Shown here: piece by piece, positions 12,143 to 24,500 of the stretch | Position numbering within the stretch: position 1 is the stretch's first letter | Layout: every line of letters begins with the position of its first letter | NCBI GenBank assembly: GCA_025449115.1 | Contig: JAHLKC010000142.1 | Location: 1 to 64,000 of the forward strand | Origin: Chytridium lagenaria | Lineage: Eukaryota > Chytridiomycota > Chytridiomycetes > Chytridiales > Chytridiaceae | DNA length: 64,000 nt | Reading direction: 5' to 3' | Program-made: the position numbers and the translations under genes | Notes under the pieces: model-generated | The model's input: only the letters and a program-made list of their open reading frames with translations | The model's database searches: none | What the model was told of the DNA's origin: nothing

Positions 12143-12916
12143 TTAAAAGGGCTGCTCTGTTTTATTCGCTTGCAGCTGTGATGCTGTTGTGACCTTCGTC
12201 GTCCTCGTAATATAATTGTAGTAGTCACAGCAGAATGTGCAATTGTAGATGTGTCGAAAAGGCCTCATCAGCCGGTTCTTTTTTCAGTGTTATTATTATC
12301 AAGAGCCTCGTGGGGTTTTCCACAGTCCCAATAGTTCTAGCGGTAAATGTTGCTGATGGGTGAAGGCAAGGGGGCTTCTTTTCTTTCTTTGAAGACGGTC
12401 CCGTCACGTTCGCAAGAGGGTTTATTGGGACGGGTGGGAGGCAGCTGTCAACGACAAGGGTCAGAAAACAACAAAAGCACCCGCCCCCTTACCCAAATAC
12501 CATTTTGAACCGCAACCACGGATCTGGTACCAAGTATTCCAAGAGTTCAAACTCAATTGACGTCACTGTTACCAAAAACCTGGTTTTGGAAGACCTGCAA
12601 AAAAATAATTACAAGCCTAAAAAGCAGCCTCCCTTCAAGCCTACCTCTTTCTTCCCGCCCCATCTCACCTCCTTCGGTCTCCCAGACCTTTCTCCGCCGC
12701 TGAGGCCATATTTTTTTGATCTGTCGACCACTGTTCTCGCATCACTGGCCCGTCCTCTTGTCTTTACGAGTAATCTCGCCAAACTCTCTCTTCGCATCCT
12801 CTTTGTATCTCAGCCACCGCATTCCTACCTATTTCGGTGTGAGTTGCAGACATTTTTTTCCTCGTCTTAGCGTTTACTTTTGTTCCTTTGCACTCATCAC
12901 CTTTGTACCAGACGTG
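12143..12916. other. Divergent promoter region
   Basis: Lies between the minus-strand S41 gene and the plus-strand secreted-protein gene. A frame at 12505-12870 has no domain and overlaps pyrimidine-rich leader sequence. No RNA gene seen. Confidence 0.35.
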
Positions 12917-13757
12917 ATGCCTTCCTTGCTGAAATCGGTGATGATATGGGTTGCCCTGGCGGCAGCAACCAGCATTGCCTCTCCTCAAAATCCACTTATG
13001 GAAGCCGCCGTTGCGTCATGTGCACCAGCAGCAAGCGCCATGTTTACATGCTCCGGGAATACTGCTAAGTCCTATAACAATATCGTGGATGCAGCTGTAG
13101 GTGCAGTTAATGCCGCTTCCTGCATATGCAATAATGTGTTTGGCCCAAACGCTGATATTGTAAGTTTTGGCTTTCCTATTATATTGTTCCTTACTTTTGG
13201 CTGCAACGACGATACATATTCATTACTTGTGGAAATGAAACCGCATCTTACTCTGTCTCCTCATGCTGTTATCGTTAACCTGTCCGTTCCGTTGGTTTGA
13301 AACCTGTTTTACTACATATCACATCCAGATCTCGCTTAGTCAAGGCTGCATCACCGCCCTCGTCAGTCTCCAATCCACCGAACTTTCCCAAGCTACCACC
13401 ACCTTCTTCAACATCTTCCGCATGGTCGTTGGCGCCGTGCCCAACTACAACCTCAACATCAACCAAGCCATCTCCGGTATCTCGAAAATAACTCAAAGCT
13501 GCTCCGATTTCACCGGAACCATTCGAAACCTTCCTTCGACTTACACCAACACATCACGCACTATTGCTTCTTCAAAATTAGCTGTGGAGGTCGTAAATAA
13601 TACGCAAATGGTGTTTGAGGTCAACGGGAAGCAGGTTGTGCCGCTGCACCCGGATGCGGGAAAGCCTTTGTCGAATGGCAGTGGGGTGTTAGTACATAGT
13701 GGATATGTAATTGGCGCGGCTGCAGTGGCGATTGCTGCCGGCTTTCTTGCGTTATAA
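12917..13757 (+). CDS. Small secreted, probably GPI-anchored Cys-containing protein
   Basis: Two exons (12917-13159 and 13329-13757, intron GTAAG...CCAG in phase 0) encode about 223 residues in one clean frame. A signal peptide is visible (MIWVALAAATSIAS), followed by a mature part with six cysteines (VASCAP, MFTCSG, SCICNN, GCITAL, QSCSDF) and Asn-glycosylation-like sites (NNTQ, NTSR, NGSG). The C-terminus is a hydrophobic tail (VIGAAAVAIAAGFLAL) after a small-residue stretch, typical of a GPI-attachment signal. This points to a wall- or surface-attached protein. No known domain was recognised. The start is chosen because it gives a standard signal sequence. Confidence 0.75.
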
Positions 13758-14355
13758 GCGCTACGAACGCTACATCTAACCGAACTAGCTCTCCTCTTTA
13801 TTTCTACCCAAGAATCGTTTTCAATTCCACTCACCAATTATCGTTTCTCATCACTACCTTTTTCGTTGTTCCTGTTTTGTTTGCTATTTTTGAAAGAAAA
13901 AAAAGAAATGGCCTAGACTAGCTTAAGTCAAATAACAGTCTCAAATCATCTTCAAATACTGCAAATGTTTTAAATTACAACGCGTCTATTATCGAACCCC
14001 AAATCGTAACAAGGGGTGTTTTCTTGCATGCCATAGAAACACTTTACTAACCCGCCCACCACCAAAAAATAATTTGAACAGCTCGACACTGAGGCTTTCA
14101 CAACAAGGAAGAAGTCTAAGAAATCAAGCCTCAGTTCTTCTCACGTATCGAAACACAAAATAAAGAACATAAGCACAAAAAAACCATCTACATATGAAGA
14201 AACAAAAAGGAGGTGTTAAAGGGTCTCAAAATACAGACATTGAGGACCACCATAAATAAATAAAAACATGTCTTCAATTCAATGAGTGTGAGATGAAGAA
14301 AAGGAGATGGGGAACAGAACAGATATACCCAAAGACAAAAACGAAATAAAATTAT
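13758..14355. other. Intergenic between convergent genes
   Basis: A/C-rich low-complexity 3' UTR-like sequence on both sides. No gene, RNA or tandem repeat seen. Confidence 0.35.
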
Positions 14356-17300
14356 CTATGGCGCGGCTAAATTATCAGATGCCGCCGTCGCCGCCGCTAT
14401 TGCTGACTTTGCGATATATTCCTTCACCACCTCCATCACATCCCTCTCCTCTAACCCTTCCATGACTTCCCTCAGACGTTCCAATCGGCTCCGTTTTACC
14501 GTCCCAGATGGCGAAGATGGCAGTGCCTCATCCGTCGCCATTGCAAAAGACTGCCGCGGCGTTCCCGTCATCCTGCTACAGGTGGAGGTCACAGCCTCAT
14601 TATTTCTCGCAGGTGTAGCCGTCACGCGTGGCGATCCCGGGCCGGCAGAAATACTACTCGTTCCACTACCCTTCCTTGCCGGCGTCCACAAAGCAGGAGT
14701 CGGAAAGTAATTGCTTCCTCTTTTCGACACCAACGGATCCGAGAGCTCCTCACGGATGTACTGTGCCGCTGCACGTTTTGTAGGTGATACAGATCCCTCA
14801 TCATGTGAAGTAACGGCAGCGACCCCATTGACAGCCTCAGCCGCAGCAGGGACGACTATAACCCCCAACCCAGCCGCACCCGATTCGCCCTCACCCTCCT
14901 CTACGCCGCTCATCAACGCCTCGCAAAATGCGTCATTCAGCCCGTCTACGTCGATCTCCAGCGCCGCTACATCTGCATCGTTCATGAAACCCTCCATCTC
15001 TTGAAGCAACTCCAAATCATCATCATACGGCTGCCTCAACTCTCCCCAAGCTCCATGAGCAGCACCAGTCCCATGCGAGAGAAATGGTTCATGACCAGAA
15101 ACTAACTCTACACTAGAATCGCTACCTCCTCGTCCCCGTCGCGCCTCAAAGGGCCGCCAGGATCCGTAATGGAAGTTAGGGTATTGGTTTGAAGGTGACG
15201 GCGGAACCGAGGTTGCGGACTGTTCAACGAGGTCAGGATCCGAAAGGTACGATGACAAAGGCATCGGCGCGGACAGCGACGGCCTCAAAGGGTTAGATGA
15301 TGCTGTGCCTTGTTCCGATTTAGCAAGCACATCCAATGCCATGGGAGATATGACAGAAATAGATGATGGTCTGGTCTGGGAGTTTGCCGACGAAACACTG
15401 CCTGATCGAATGCGTCCGAGCATCCCAACCCGTCCTACTGAGGATGCGCCTTTGGAAAGCCGGAAAAGATTGCTAGCTACCGGTGAAGATTTTGACGCGT
15501 CTCGGTTGATGGCACCGGAAGGCGAGGAATCCCTAACAGGGCTTTCCTCTCTTCCATGGATGATACCCGCACTCTTAGATCTCCTTAAAGACCCTGGCCG
15601 AGGCGGCGATACCTCAGTTTCGTCCTCGTCATGGACATACAAATTCAATAAAGACGCCGCACTACCCCCTCTTCTTGCTCCAGGTGTGTCAGGAGGTGTG
15701 AGACTCCCTTCCTCCCCAACCTGATAGGCCTCTAAAGCCTCCATCATATTCTGAAGATTCTTGCAAACGTGGTCTAAAGAGGGCGATACCGCGGCAGTTG
15801 TCGTGCCGCCCGTCAACGCGTTTCTGCGTGGAGAGAGGTCACCATCAGACGTGCTTCTTGATCTTGGTTTCGTTGAAGAGAATGGCGTAGATGAGGGACG
15901 GCCTCTGTGCAGTATAGTCTGAGACTCTTTCGTCATACTAGAGTTAATCCCACTCCACCGCTCGCCAAGATCAACCCCGCGCCTTGGGGGCGAAGCATCC
16001 ACCTCTAAAACCATCCCATCTGGTCTGGACTTAATCTCATCCTCCATCCCTCCATGCGGTCTCCCAAACCAACCGTCTTCATCCCTTGCAACAGACACAG
16101 AGGAGGCAGTAGATAACGGTCGAGGTTTCGCAGAGCCTTCTCGCGTTTTCCGGAGATTCACTCCAGAATCTAAAATTCCAACATTGGAAGCCATAGCCGC
16201 TTCCACAGCAACAGCCGCGACCTCAACCACAGACCGATGTCTCGCAGCCATCTCTATAGCCGCGACAGCTAAAGGCGCAGCAGGTCCCATGGAGGTCGCC
16301 CTTCGACTCCGAAGCATCACCAAAGTCTGCTCCAGTGACCCACTGCCATTATCCCTCAAGGTACGGTTCCTCCTCAACTGTCGTTCATCTTCCTTTTCAT
16401 CGGACCCCACTGCCACTGGTGCTGAAGGCGCACGCGGTCTCAACGGTGTTGCAGATTGCTGAATGGTAGTAATCTTAATAGCATCTGTAGATGAGGCTCC
16501 GGATGATGTTTCTGGTCCAACAGGAGACGACGGGTGCGACATTTCCTGTCTAAATGGTGATACACCGAAAGACCCGACTGAAAACGGAGACGACGGACGC
16601 GAACCACGCCCAGACACCCCTCGATGCGGTGGGGACAGCGATGATGACAGTGTGATAGGTGCGGTGGTAAATGATTGGTGAGGAGATGAAATGGCTGAGG
16701 TGGGGTGTGATGAAGATGAACGTGGTACTGGTCGTGCGGATTGCGAAGGAGATGAGAGCTGCGATTGAGGTGGGGATATAGATGTTGAAATGGAAGACGC
16801 CGATACAGAACCGCGGACGCTCCCATGTGGTCCAAGAAGACCTACTCCGCCCATTGTAGACCACCTGAGGGAATCTGTTCGAACTGGCTTATTTCGCCGT
16901 TGTATTCCGGAGGACGTTGCGCTTGCGAACGAGGCAACGCGAGAGTTCCTTGTGGATACGGTGGTTGTATTGATCGTAGAGCCATTATCAACAGGTTGAG
17001 ATGAGGTAGGGCGTTGTGTAGCGGAAGAGGAAGTGGAGGGAGAGGCTGTGGCAGTGTGGTCTTCGGCCATTTCCTTACAAGGTGATGGAGGTAAAGGCTT
17101 TGTGGATAGTGGAGTTGATGAAATAGAAGGAATGTTGTTGTTGATAGAGGAATATAAAGTTTGCATTTCGTGGATTGATCTCAACTCCTGTGGCGTCGAA
17201 GAGGAAGACACTGCAGCAAGTTCATTTGCCCTACGTCTCTGATAACCGTCTCGACTCGGAAAGCTTCTCAGCGGCAATTGCCACTTCCGGCAGACTCTCT

Positions 17301-19273
17301 CCCGATATCATTGAAGTCCGACTCAATGCATTCTCACTCCGCCCCCCTCGGCGGAACGGGTGGAGGATCCGAAGTCGCTCCAAGTGATCCTCGGCTGATT
17401 CTCCTTTGATGCTGATGGCCTCCATACCCTGACTCCTCCCCCTTCGTCAGACTGAACAGACGAAATAGATATGATCGAATTTCTTCGACTAGCCTGCAAT
17501 GCCTTCCACGCAGCAAACGCTACATCCCTCTTGTATCTAGTACTATCCAGCCTAACGGGTCGAAGTTGACTAAGAGGCCTGATAGAGGTAACCTTAACTA
17601 CATCTTCTGATACCGCAGGCAAAGCCTGCATGCTTCCCGTGCGGCTTCCGGCAGATCCCAGCGACATCCCGGAGGAAGTGCGGCTCGTTCTTGCACCAGA
17701 TCCAAACCCTCCAAGGCTGTGGATGATATCATTGACATCAACGTGGGTTTCACCGCTTTGTACAGAGTCCCTTAGCTTCATCCCTGCCGCCCCATCGGGA
17801 GACTCAGTTCTTTCAACAGAAACTAAACTTCTCCTGGATCCAGCTGAGAACCTGAATCCTGCATTGGATGCGACGGGTGAAGCTGACCCCGATGTAACAA
17901 TGCTTGCACTACCAATATTAGGCGACATTGCACCGTGAGCGTTGGCATTAATGGTAGAAGAAGATGCTGATGTCGAAGACGCTGAAATAGCACTGGCTAA
18001 AGATCCCAGCGATGAATCGGAGGGCCTCCTATTTTGCCATTTCTTAATGAAGCTGCCTCCAAGAGGATTCGCTGAAGCCCATCGCCCCCTCCCTAAGGCA
18101 TTTGACACAACCGGCGCGGTATCAATGGCTGCGGCTCCTGCCATTCCACCGACTCCAGTGCCGTTATCTTCGCCAGTTCGGCCTTGAGGAGATTCGAATG
18201 CCGTGGATACGAGCTGATGGATTCTCAATTGCGTTTCCTCAATGACCGTACGAAAACAATGCTCAACGGATCGTAATGCTTTTGCAGTAGTCTCTCTAAA
18301 TGGTATTCCGAGAGTGCCAGCAAGTTGATTTCCCATTTCTAAAGAAACTTCGCGGTGCCTTTTTCTAAATATGATCAAATATCGAAATTAGCGAAAACTC
18401 TGGAGTATGGGAAATATAAAATAAACCTATGTAAAAAATAAAAACGTACTCTCCAACAGTATCGACCATACTTCCAACGAGCAGCATTGGCACTTCCTTC
18501 GGGATCTGACATTTCGTCTCTACGATCAAACGAAAAAACCCCCAAACTTTCTCAAAAGACGCCTTATCCCCCACATCATACACAAGCATGTAAGCATCAG
18601 CCGCCTCAATCATTGACGGCCATAATGACGAAAAGGCCTGGTCTCCTCCGGCATCAATGATGTTTAAGACGACTCGTTGACGGTTCTGACGAAGACGCTC
18701 TTCGGAATCGGCGATTGTTGACTTTGCGGGCTCGTTGGGGACTTCACCATTTATGAGGAGGATAGGATCTCGGGGACATGGGCGGATGGAGGTGGGGGAG
18801 GTGGAGGGACATAATGGGCGGCGTAAGCGGGATTTGGGGGGAGGATAAATTGGAATGTATGTCCATCCTCTATTGTTGGGCAGTACGGTGAAAGATAGAC
18901 ATCAGACTCGGGGTTTGTTGCTGTTGCAGGTGTTTGTGTTGATGTTAAAGCGGGTGTGTTTGTAAAGGTTACAGGAGACGAGAGTTCCGATGTATGGCAT
19001 GTGGTCAAGTTGGAGAAACGAGATGTGAGATGAGAGGAGCTCCGTGTTAGGAATGTGTGGATGAGTTGTGTTTTGCCGCAATGTGCATGGCCGATCACGA
19101 GGACGGACATATGGGTGATCCATCCCTTCTCATCCAGTAGAAGCATCCTGGTGCAGGTTGTTGCTGGAAATTAAAGTCAACATACATATTGAGTTAGTGA
19201 ACAAAGCATCATTCATCCTCTTACCATTCAACTGCACCCCTTCTACACTGGATGCTGTCTCTGTGATATACTG
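14356..19273 (-). CDS. Atypical Ras-like small GTPase with a very long disordered C-terminal extension
   Basis: The 5' exon includes TETASSVEGVQLN up to about 19273; the true start may lie further upstream. The next exon carries a P-loop (SVLVIGHAHCGKTQLIH), then a Pro-rich insert of about 90 residues. The switch II/G3 region is RVVLNIIDAGGDQAF, followed by MIEAADAYMLVYDVGDKASF. The G4 position reads LLVGSMVDT instead of NKxD, and the G5 position FRETTAKA matches ETSAK. From about 18,360 down to 14,356 the protein continues for roughly 1,300 residues of Ser/Thr/Pro/Ala-rich, probably disordered sequence with scattered basic RRxS sites. Nucleotide binding is plausible, but guanine specificity is uncertain because of the altered G4. 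Frame breaks occur near 18750 and in a G-run near 17345. Confidence 0.72.
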
Positions 19274-20018
19274 CTAGTTGTTAGTGTCTTGCGTGTTCCG
19301 TTGCAGATATTGAAGTGCGTCGGGACTTGAATTTTTGGAAGCAGAGACCCGAGGGAGGTGAAAAGTTGGATTTGGAAAGTGGGTCCCAGACACCAAGTAC
19401 AGCAGTTCAGTTCGTTGTGCGTTGCAGATGCTTTCAATTTTTAAGTTGAAGCAGCGGGCCTGGTTCTCCAAGCGGGAAACGAGGCAACCTAATTGACTTT
19501 GAAGATTGACCGATATCTAGTAACGCTCTCGCAATTGTGGCAAATTCCTCGCCCTCAGCTGCCAACGTGGGTTGAGGGATATATTGGCTATTGCGACTTG
19601 GTAATGGTGTTGTCTAGGTGTGTCGATGGTTTTTTCTTTTTGTGATGATGCGGGAGGTGTGAGCAGTGCAGTTTTAAAAATGGAAACAGTTTTGAAAGCA
19701 ATATCATGAACAAATGTTCAAAATACCAGATGCTAGTTGGAGAAAGTACTGACGAGGTCTGGTCTGGAGCGGGGCCAAGAGGAAAGGTTCGCCAGGGGGG
19801 GAGGGAAGTGACGGGGGGAGAGGAGAGCTTTTGGAAGACCTGGTGTTTCGTTGTCCGGGAGTCTGGACAGACCGTCTTTTCGGAACCAATAATTTTTCTT
19901 CTGGATCTTAATGGGTGTCTTTTCTCGCGAGTAGTCGCAAACACTTTATTACATAAACAACAAAAAACCTCCCTCCGAGAATGAGCTACAGTGAATGCTA
20001 CAGTGACTTTTCTAGACG
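19274..20018. other. Intergenic / 5' region of the Ras-like gene
   Basis: Possible additional 5' exon or UTR of the Ras-like gene between 19274 and 19480. Small frames at 19588-19944 have no domain content. Confidence 0.3.
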
Positions 20019-23000
20019 TTAAATCTCAATCGGCTTAACCTTCGGCTGCCTGAAATGCCTCAACTGACTTCCTGGCTCCTGTGGTTTAAACGGTGCATGT
20101 GCTCCATACGGTCTCGGGATCGGCAATTCCCCAACTCCCGACGAATCCGGCAGATAAGCATTTGGTCTAGGCTCCGCCGTAGTTCTAATACTATTGTAAA
20201 CGAAGAATCATCCTCCCTAAATAAACTATTAGTCTGTGATAATATATGAGATACGCACACTTCGATGTAGTTGGGTGCTTTTTCGCGGTCTTGGCGTTCG
20301 CGAGCTGCCATTATGTCTTTTTCGCGTTTGGCACGGAGTTTTTCCAGACGAATAAATTCTTTTTCGATAGTGTCGGTTGGAGGTTCGCCGCGAATAATCT
20401 TATCCCTTGCATCCTCCACCAAAGCCTCCTGGATTTTGGATATATCCCGAATCACATGAATTAGAAAATTTAAGCACAGCAAACACATTTATAAATGCTA
20501 ATGATCACCTTATCGCACTTTTCCTGGTAAAGGCTCATTGCTAGAGCTTGATACATTGAAAGTTCGGAAACCCTTGCCATCATCGCTCTCGTCGAATGTT
20601 TAATCTTTTTTGAGAGATCATTTAATTTCGAGGAGACTTCGTGTGTTTCGTTTCGTCCTTCCAGAGTTTGTTTCTTAAGCCGTTCTGTGAGAGTAGAAAC
20701 CTCCTCAAGCACAAGATCCTTCTCAAGAAGCCGCTCCTACGAAAAATTGAATACAGATGTAAAGTATCATCCCCAACCTCTTTTTCGGCTAATAGTGCCT
20801 CAACCCGTTTAATTTTTTCGAGAAGATCTTTTTGACTCGGATCTTCTCCTCCAAGATCTCTGCATCGTGTTGGATCCTCCGGGCTTTCAATCAAATTACT
20901 AAGCCTGGCAACCTCATTTCGTACAGTCTCTAAATCCTTCTTCACATCATCAAGCTCCTTCCGTGAAGCCTCCGCCTCCGGTTTCGCCTTTTTCCCTAGT
21001 TCCACCTGTCTCTGGACTTCCGTCGCGATGAGTTTGAGTTTCCGGATCTCTTCTTCCCGCGACTGAAGCTCGGTTTCGCCCTTTCGCATGATGTTGGTTT
21101 GAACGTTAAGGCGTTCGTATAGGATACACAACTCGTCGTTGCGGTCTAGAAGGTGGATACCGACGGTGTTGCGTTCTTTGACGGCAGCTTCGTAGCGGTG
21201 TTTGAGGTGGACCATGTCTTCCTCGGCAGCGTTGATAAGGGTATTAAGGGTTTCGATGCGGGAAAGATGTTGATCGATTTGGTCTGGCAAATACGTTTAA
21301 GCACTTCTGTAATGTGAATGCAACTCACCTCTTCTCTCACGGTAGGTTGCCAATAATTTATTGGCCTCATTCTTGGCGGCGTCTCGTAATGCGTAGGCGG
21401 AGGTATTATCTTGCCGTTTTCGCTATAGATATTTAGATTAGAAGAATGTCGAGTCTCACCGTCAAATCTCTATCCTTATTCATGATCTCATGCCTAAGAA
21501 TTTCAATTTCATTTGATAGAATCTTGATCTTCTCCTTCATTTCCGCTGCCCTTTGCGTTGTAGCTTGTATTTGATTGAGCTGTGAAGTTTTAGCTTTATA
21601 AAAATAGCAGCCTTACGTATTTGTTTCGCTCGTTCTTTACAACATCATATAGAGCTGCAAAATCTCTTAACCGAGAAAGGGACTCGCTGCATCGTTTTGC
21701 GGCATCAAATATTGCAAGATCTTTAATGGATATATCTTCTTTGATTGCCTTGAATTTGTTTTGGATTCGAATAAGCTCACGACTCTATTTTAAATGGTTA
21801 GACTCTATTATCTGAAGCTTTGCGTACCCTCAAATCCTTCTCCGCATTTAACGCCTCTTTTTGTCTCTCCAAATCCACAGACCGTCCCGTCACAGAATCT
21901 AGTTCACTTTCCATCCTACGATTTAATTCACTCTGCGCCTGCATTTTCTCATCCTCCGACTTCTCCGTGTTCTCCTGTTTCAAATACTCAAACAGCATCA
22001 AATCAATTTCCTTTCGGAGTTGTGCCATTTTTTTGCGTTGATATTTGTCTTCCCGGATCTGCTGTTCATACTGTGAAGCGTATTCATCGGCTTGCTTTTT
22101 TATTGTGGGAGTCGAGGTATGGACATTGTTGACGGTGGTTTCTAGGCGACGATGAATTTTGAGTTGTATTTCTTTGTCTCGGATGGCGCGCAGGAGGACT
22201 TCGTGTTCTTTCTTGATCTGATACATTCTAATAAGCCAATATAAGCATTGATGTCTTACCGCTGTCGCCATGCCCCGGAGTGTAAGATCAAGTCTAACTC
22301 TCTCACTTCGCTGTACAGAAAGCTGCTCCTTTGCAAATTCATGCTGCTTAAAGATATCATCTCCCTGCTGCTCCATTTCATTGATTTCGGCTTTCCGCTT
22401 TTCGTATTCTGAAGCCTGATCAAGTTTGAATTCTTCCAGCTCCTAAATTAGAGTCATAAGAGAACAGATTTTATGTATGGATTTCGGACCTTTCTACGAT
22501 GCGCTAGACGTTCTAGCTCGCGATCGAGCTGCTGTGCGAGGGTGGTCTGCTTCACGTTTTCGATGACGAGGGAGGAGATAGCATCTCGGAGAACTTCGGA
22601 TTGTTTTCTATATTCAGCATTAGAAATTTTAAAGGTCTATAAGACTAACAAAATCTTCTGAGGCATCTCGGTAGCTTTCGCTAGTGACCCAGCATGTTTT
22701 TCGCGCTCAATCTCCAAACGCTCCTTTTCTTTCAGCACAAAGTCATAAGCACTCTCCTTCTCTTCTAAGTCCTTCTCCAAGTTTTCCACTTGGTGTTTCC
22801 GTTGAGCGATATCAATCTTAGGAATTGTAAGTTTGAATAGTTCTCTGATATAGTATGTACCCTAAGCTCTTTTGTGCTCTGAATAAGCTGTGGTTCCAGC
22901 ATATCTGTTTTATGCTTCCTGATCTCATCAATATCTTCCTCAAGCTCCCGTCTTTGTTTTTGAGCCTCTTCAATCTCGTTTGTCAGTTTCTGAACCCGGT

Positions 23001-23953
23001 CTGTTGCAAGACTGGCTTCATTCTCACTCTACAAAATTAGCATGGGTCTCGGTTGTTCTTTTATATTAAATTTACTCACCCTTAGAAGCTCTCTCTTGAG
23101 TTCTCCAATCTCAGAATTGAGCTCAAACTGTCTGTTACTTGTCCGGTCTAATTCCATGATTTGATTTTGAACCTCCTGGGTAATGTGCTTGACCCTTTTC
23201 TGTATACTCTTCTCATATTCGGAGCATGACAATAGAGCTTTGTGAAGCAAAATAATCTTTTCCTTAAGCTCCTTCACTCTATACAAATTTGTAAATGTGA
23301 TGCGAAAGCCTCATCCCTACCTCGTTTTCTGATAGTGTTGCTTTTCCCTTCGGTTGCTCCAAAGACTTGAACGCTGGTGACGCTTCAATACTGAAAAGCC
23401 CGCCAACATAATACGCCACATTCTCATCCTCCTCGTCATCTGCAGGCGGTGGCACATTATCCATAGCCATCGTCAAGTAATTATTCGATGTCTGTGCCGT
23501 CCCCGATGCTGTCCCCAATTTCGTTGGTGCAGCTAAACTGAGAGCTGAACGTGACGGTTTTAAAGCACCCGGAAAAGACTCTTTTGCCGCATCTGCTTTG
23601 AGGCCTTCCGGTTCGACTAGTGACATTGATGATATGGACCGGGCCAAAGCTTTTTTGTTGGAGTTGCATTGATGAGCTTGAGAGGTTATTGAAGGATGGA
23701 GATTTGGAGGCGGAAAGGAGGGCACCTTTTGGTGCGAGAGGCTGGAGGCCAGCTCCAGGTTGTAGACCGGATACTCCTAATCCATCTGGGTTGACGTGAA
23801 GCGATGAAGGTTCTCGAGAGACTCCTCTTGAGAAGGCTTTGGGGATGCTGCGGTGAATCTGATTGTAGATGCGTCAGTAAAGAAAGGACGAGAGCGGTAA
23901 AAGAGAGGAAAGTTAGAGGTCTAACCAGATCTCTTGCCATCATCCTTGTCCAT
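20019..23953 (-). CDS. CCDC146: CCDC146/MBO2-like coiled-coil centriole/flagellum protein
   Basis: A gene of many short exons starting at ATG 23953 (MDKDDGKRS) and ending at TAA 20019-20021. After a disordered N-terminus (to about 23340), almost everything is heptad-rich coiled coil with Glu/Lys/Leu/Arg repeats. The C-terminus is diagnostic: [14 protein letters not shown], then [25 protein letters not shown] and a final KPIEI, matching the conserved end of the CCDC146 family. Family members, such as Chlamydomonas MBO2, act at centrioles/basal bodies and on flagellar microtubules. Its presence argues that the organism makes flagellated zoospores. One frame break lies in an A-run near 23655. 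It is not part of an operon-like group with its neighbours. Confidence 0.88.
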
Positions 23954-24500
23954 TATTCCCCTGCGTCAGTCCAACCAAAGAGGGTTGGCCCTTTACAGTT
24001 TTAGCTATTCTGGTGATGGATGCTCTTCACGGAATTGCCTTGTCAATCTCTTCAGATTTAGACAATTCGCAATCACCTTTCCATCAAGGCACTTCGCACC
24101 AAGAACCTTGGATGATTCCAGCTAACAAATTGCTGGTTGCTCACTCTCAGTGACGGGTTTAACCAGTCGTTCAACTGTGGGCTCAACATTAAGTATTTAA
24201 ATTTATATTTGTCGTTCATTCATTTGACTGTAGCGATGCAACGCCAAACAACATTGCTGAATCCACACACATACGCATCATGGGAATATGTAAAGGTACA
24301 TAACATCTACGTAAAATATTGACTACGATAGTGTTTCATCTGCATTGTCCATAATATACTAAATATGACTTGAAACAAAAAAAGTCTTGTAAGACCGACT
24401 ATGAAAAAACGTTCAACAAAAAAAGGTCATATCCATCCCAACAATACGAAAATATCCCCTCACTAAAATATCTTTGGTCCACATTGGAACCTCTCCATCC
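23954..24500. other. Intergenic
   Basis: AT-rich. Holds the upstream region of the CCDC146 gene and the 3' side of the ankyrin gene. No gene seen. Confidence 0.3.

Noticed and set aside
12505..12870. 121-codon plus-strand frame upstream of the secreted-protein gene
   Set aside because: Pyrimidine-rich leader-like composition, no domain, and it overlaps the probable promoter and UTR.
16440..16864. Frames opposite the Ras-like tail
   Set aside because: Shadows of the long minus-strand Ser/Pro-rich coding sequence.
19588..19944. Minus-strand frames between the Ras-like and CCDC146 genes
   Set aside because: Low-complexity Pro/Ser/His content without domains. They lie in likely upstream sequence.
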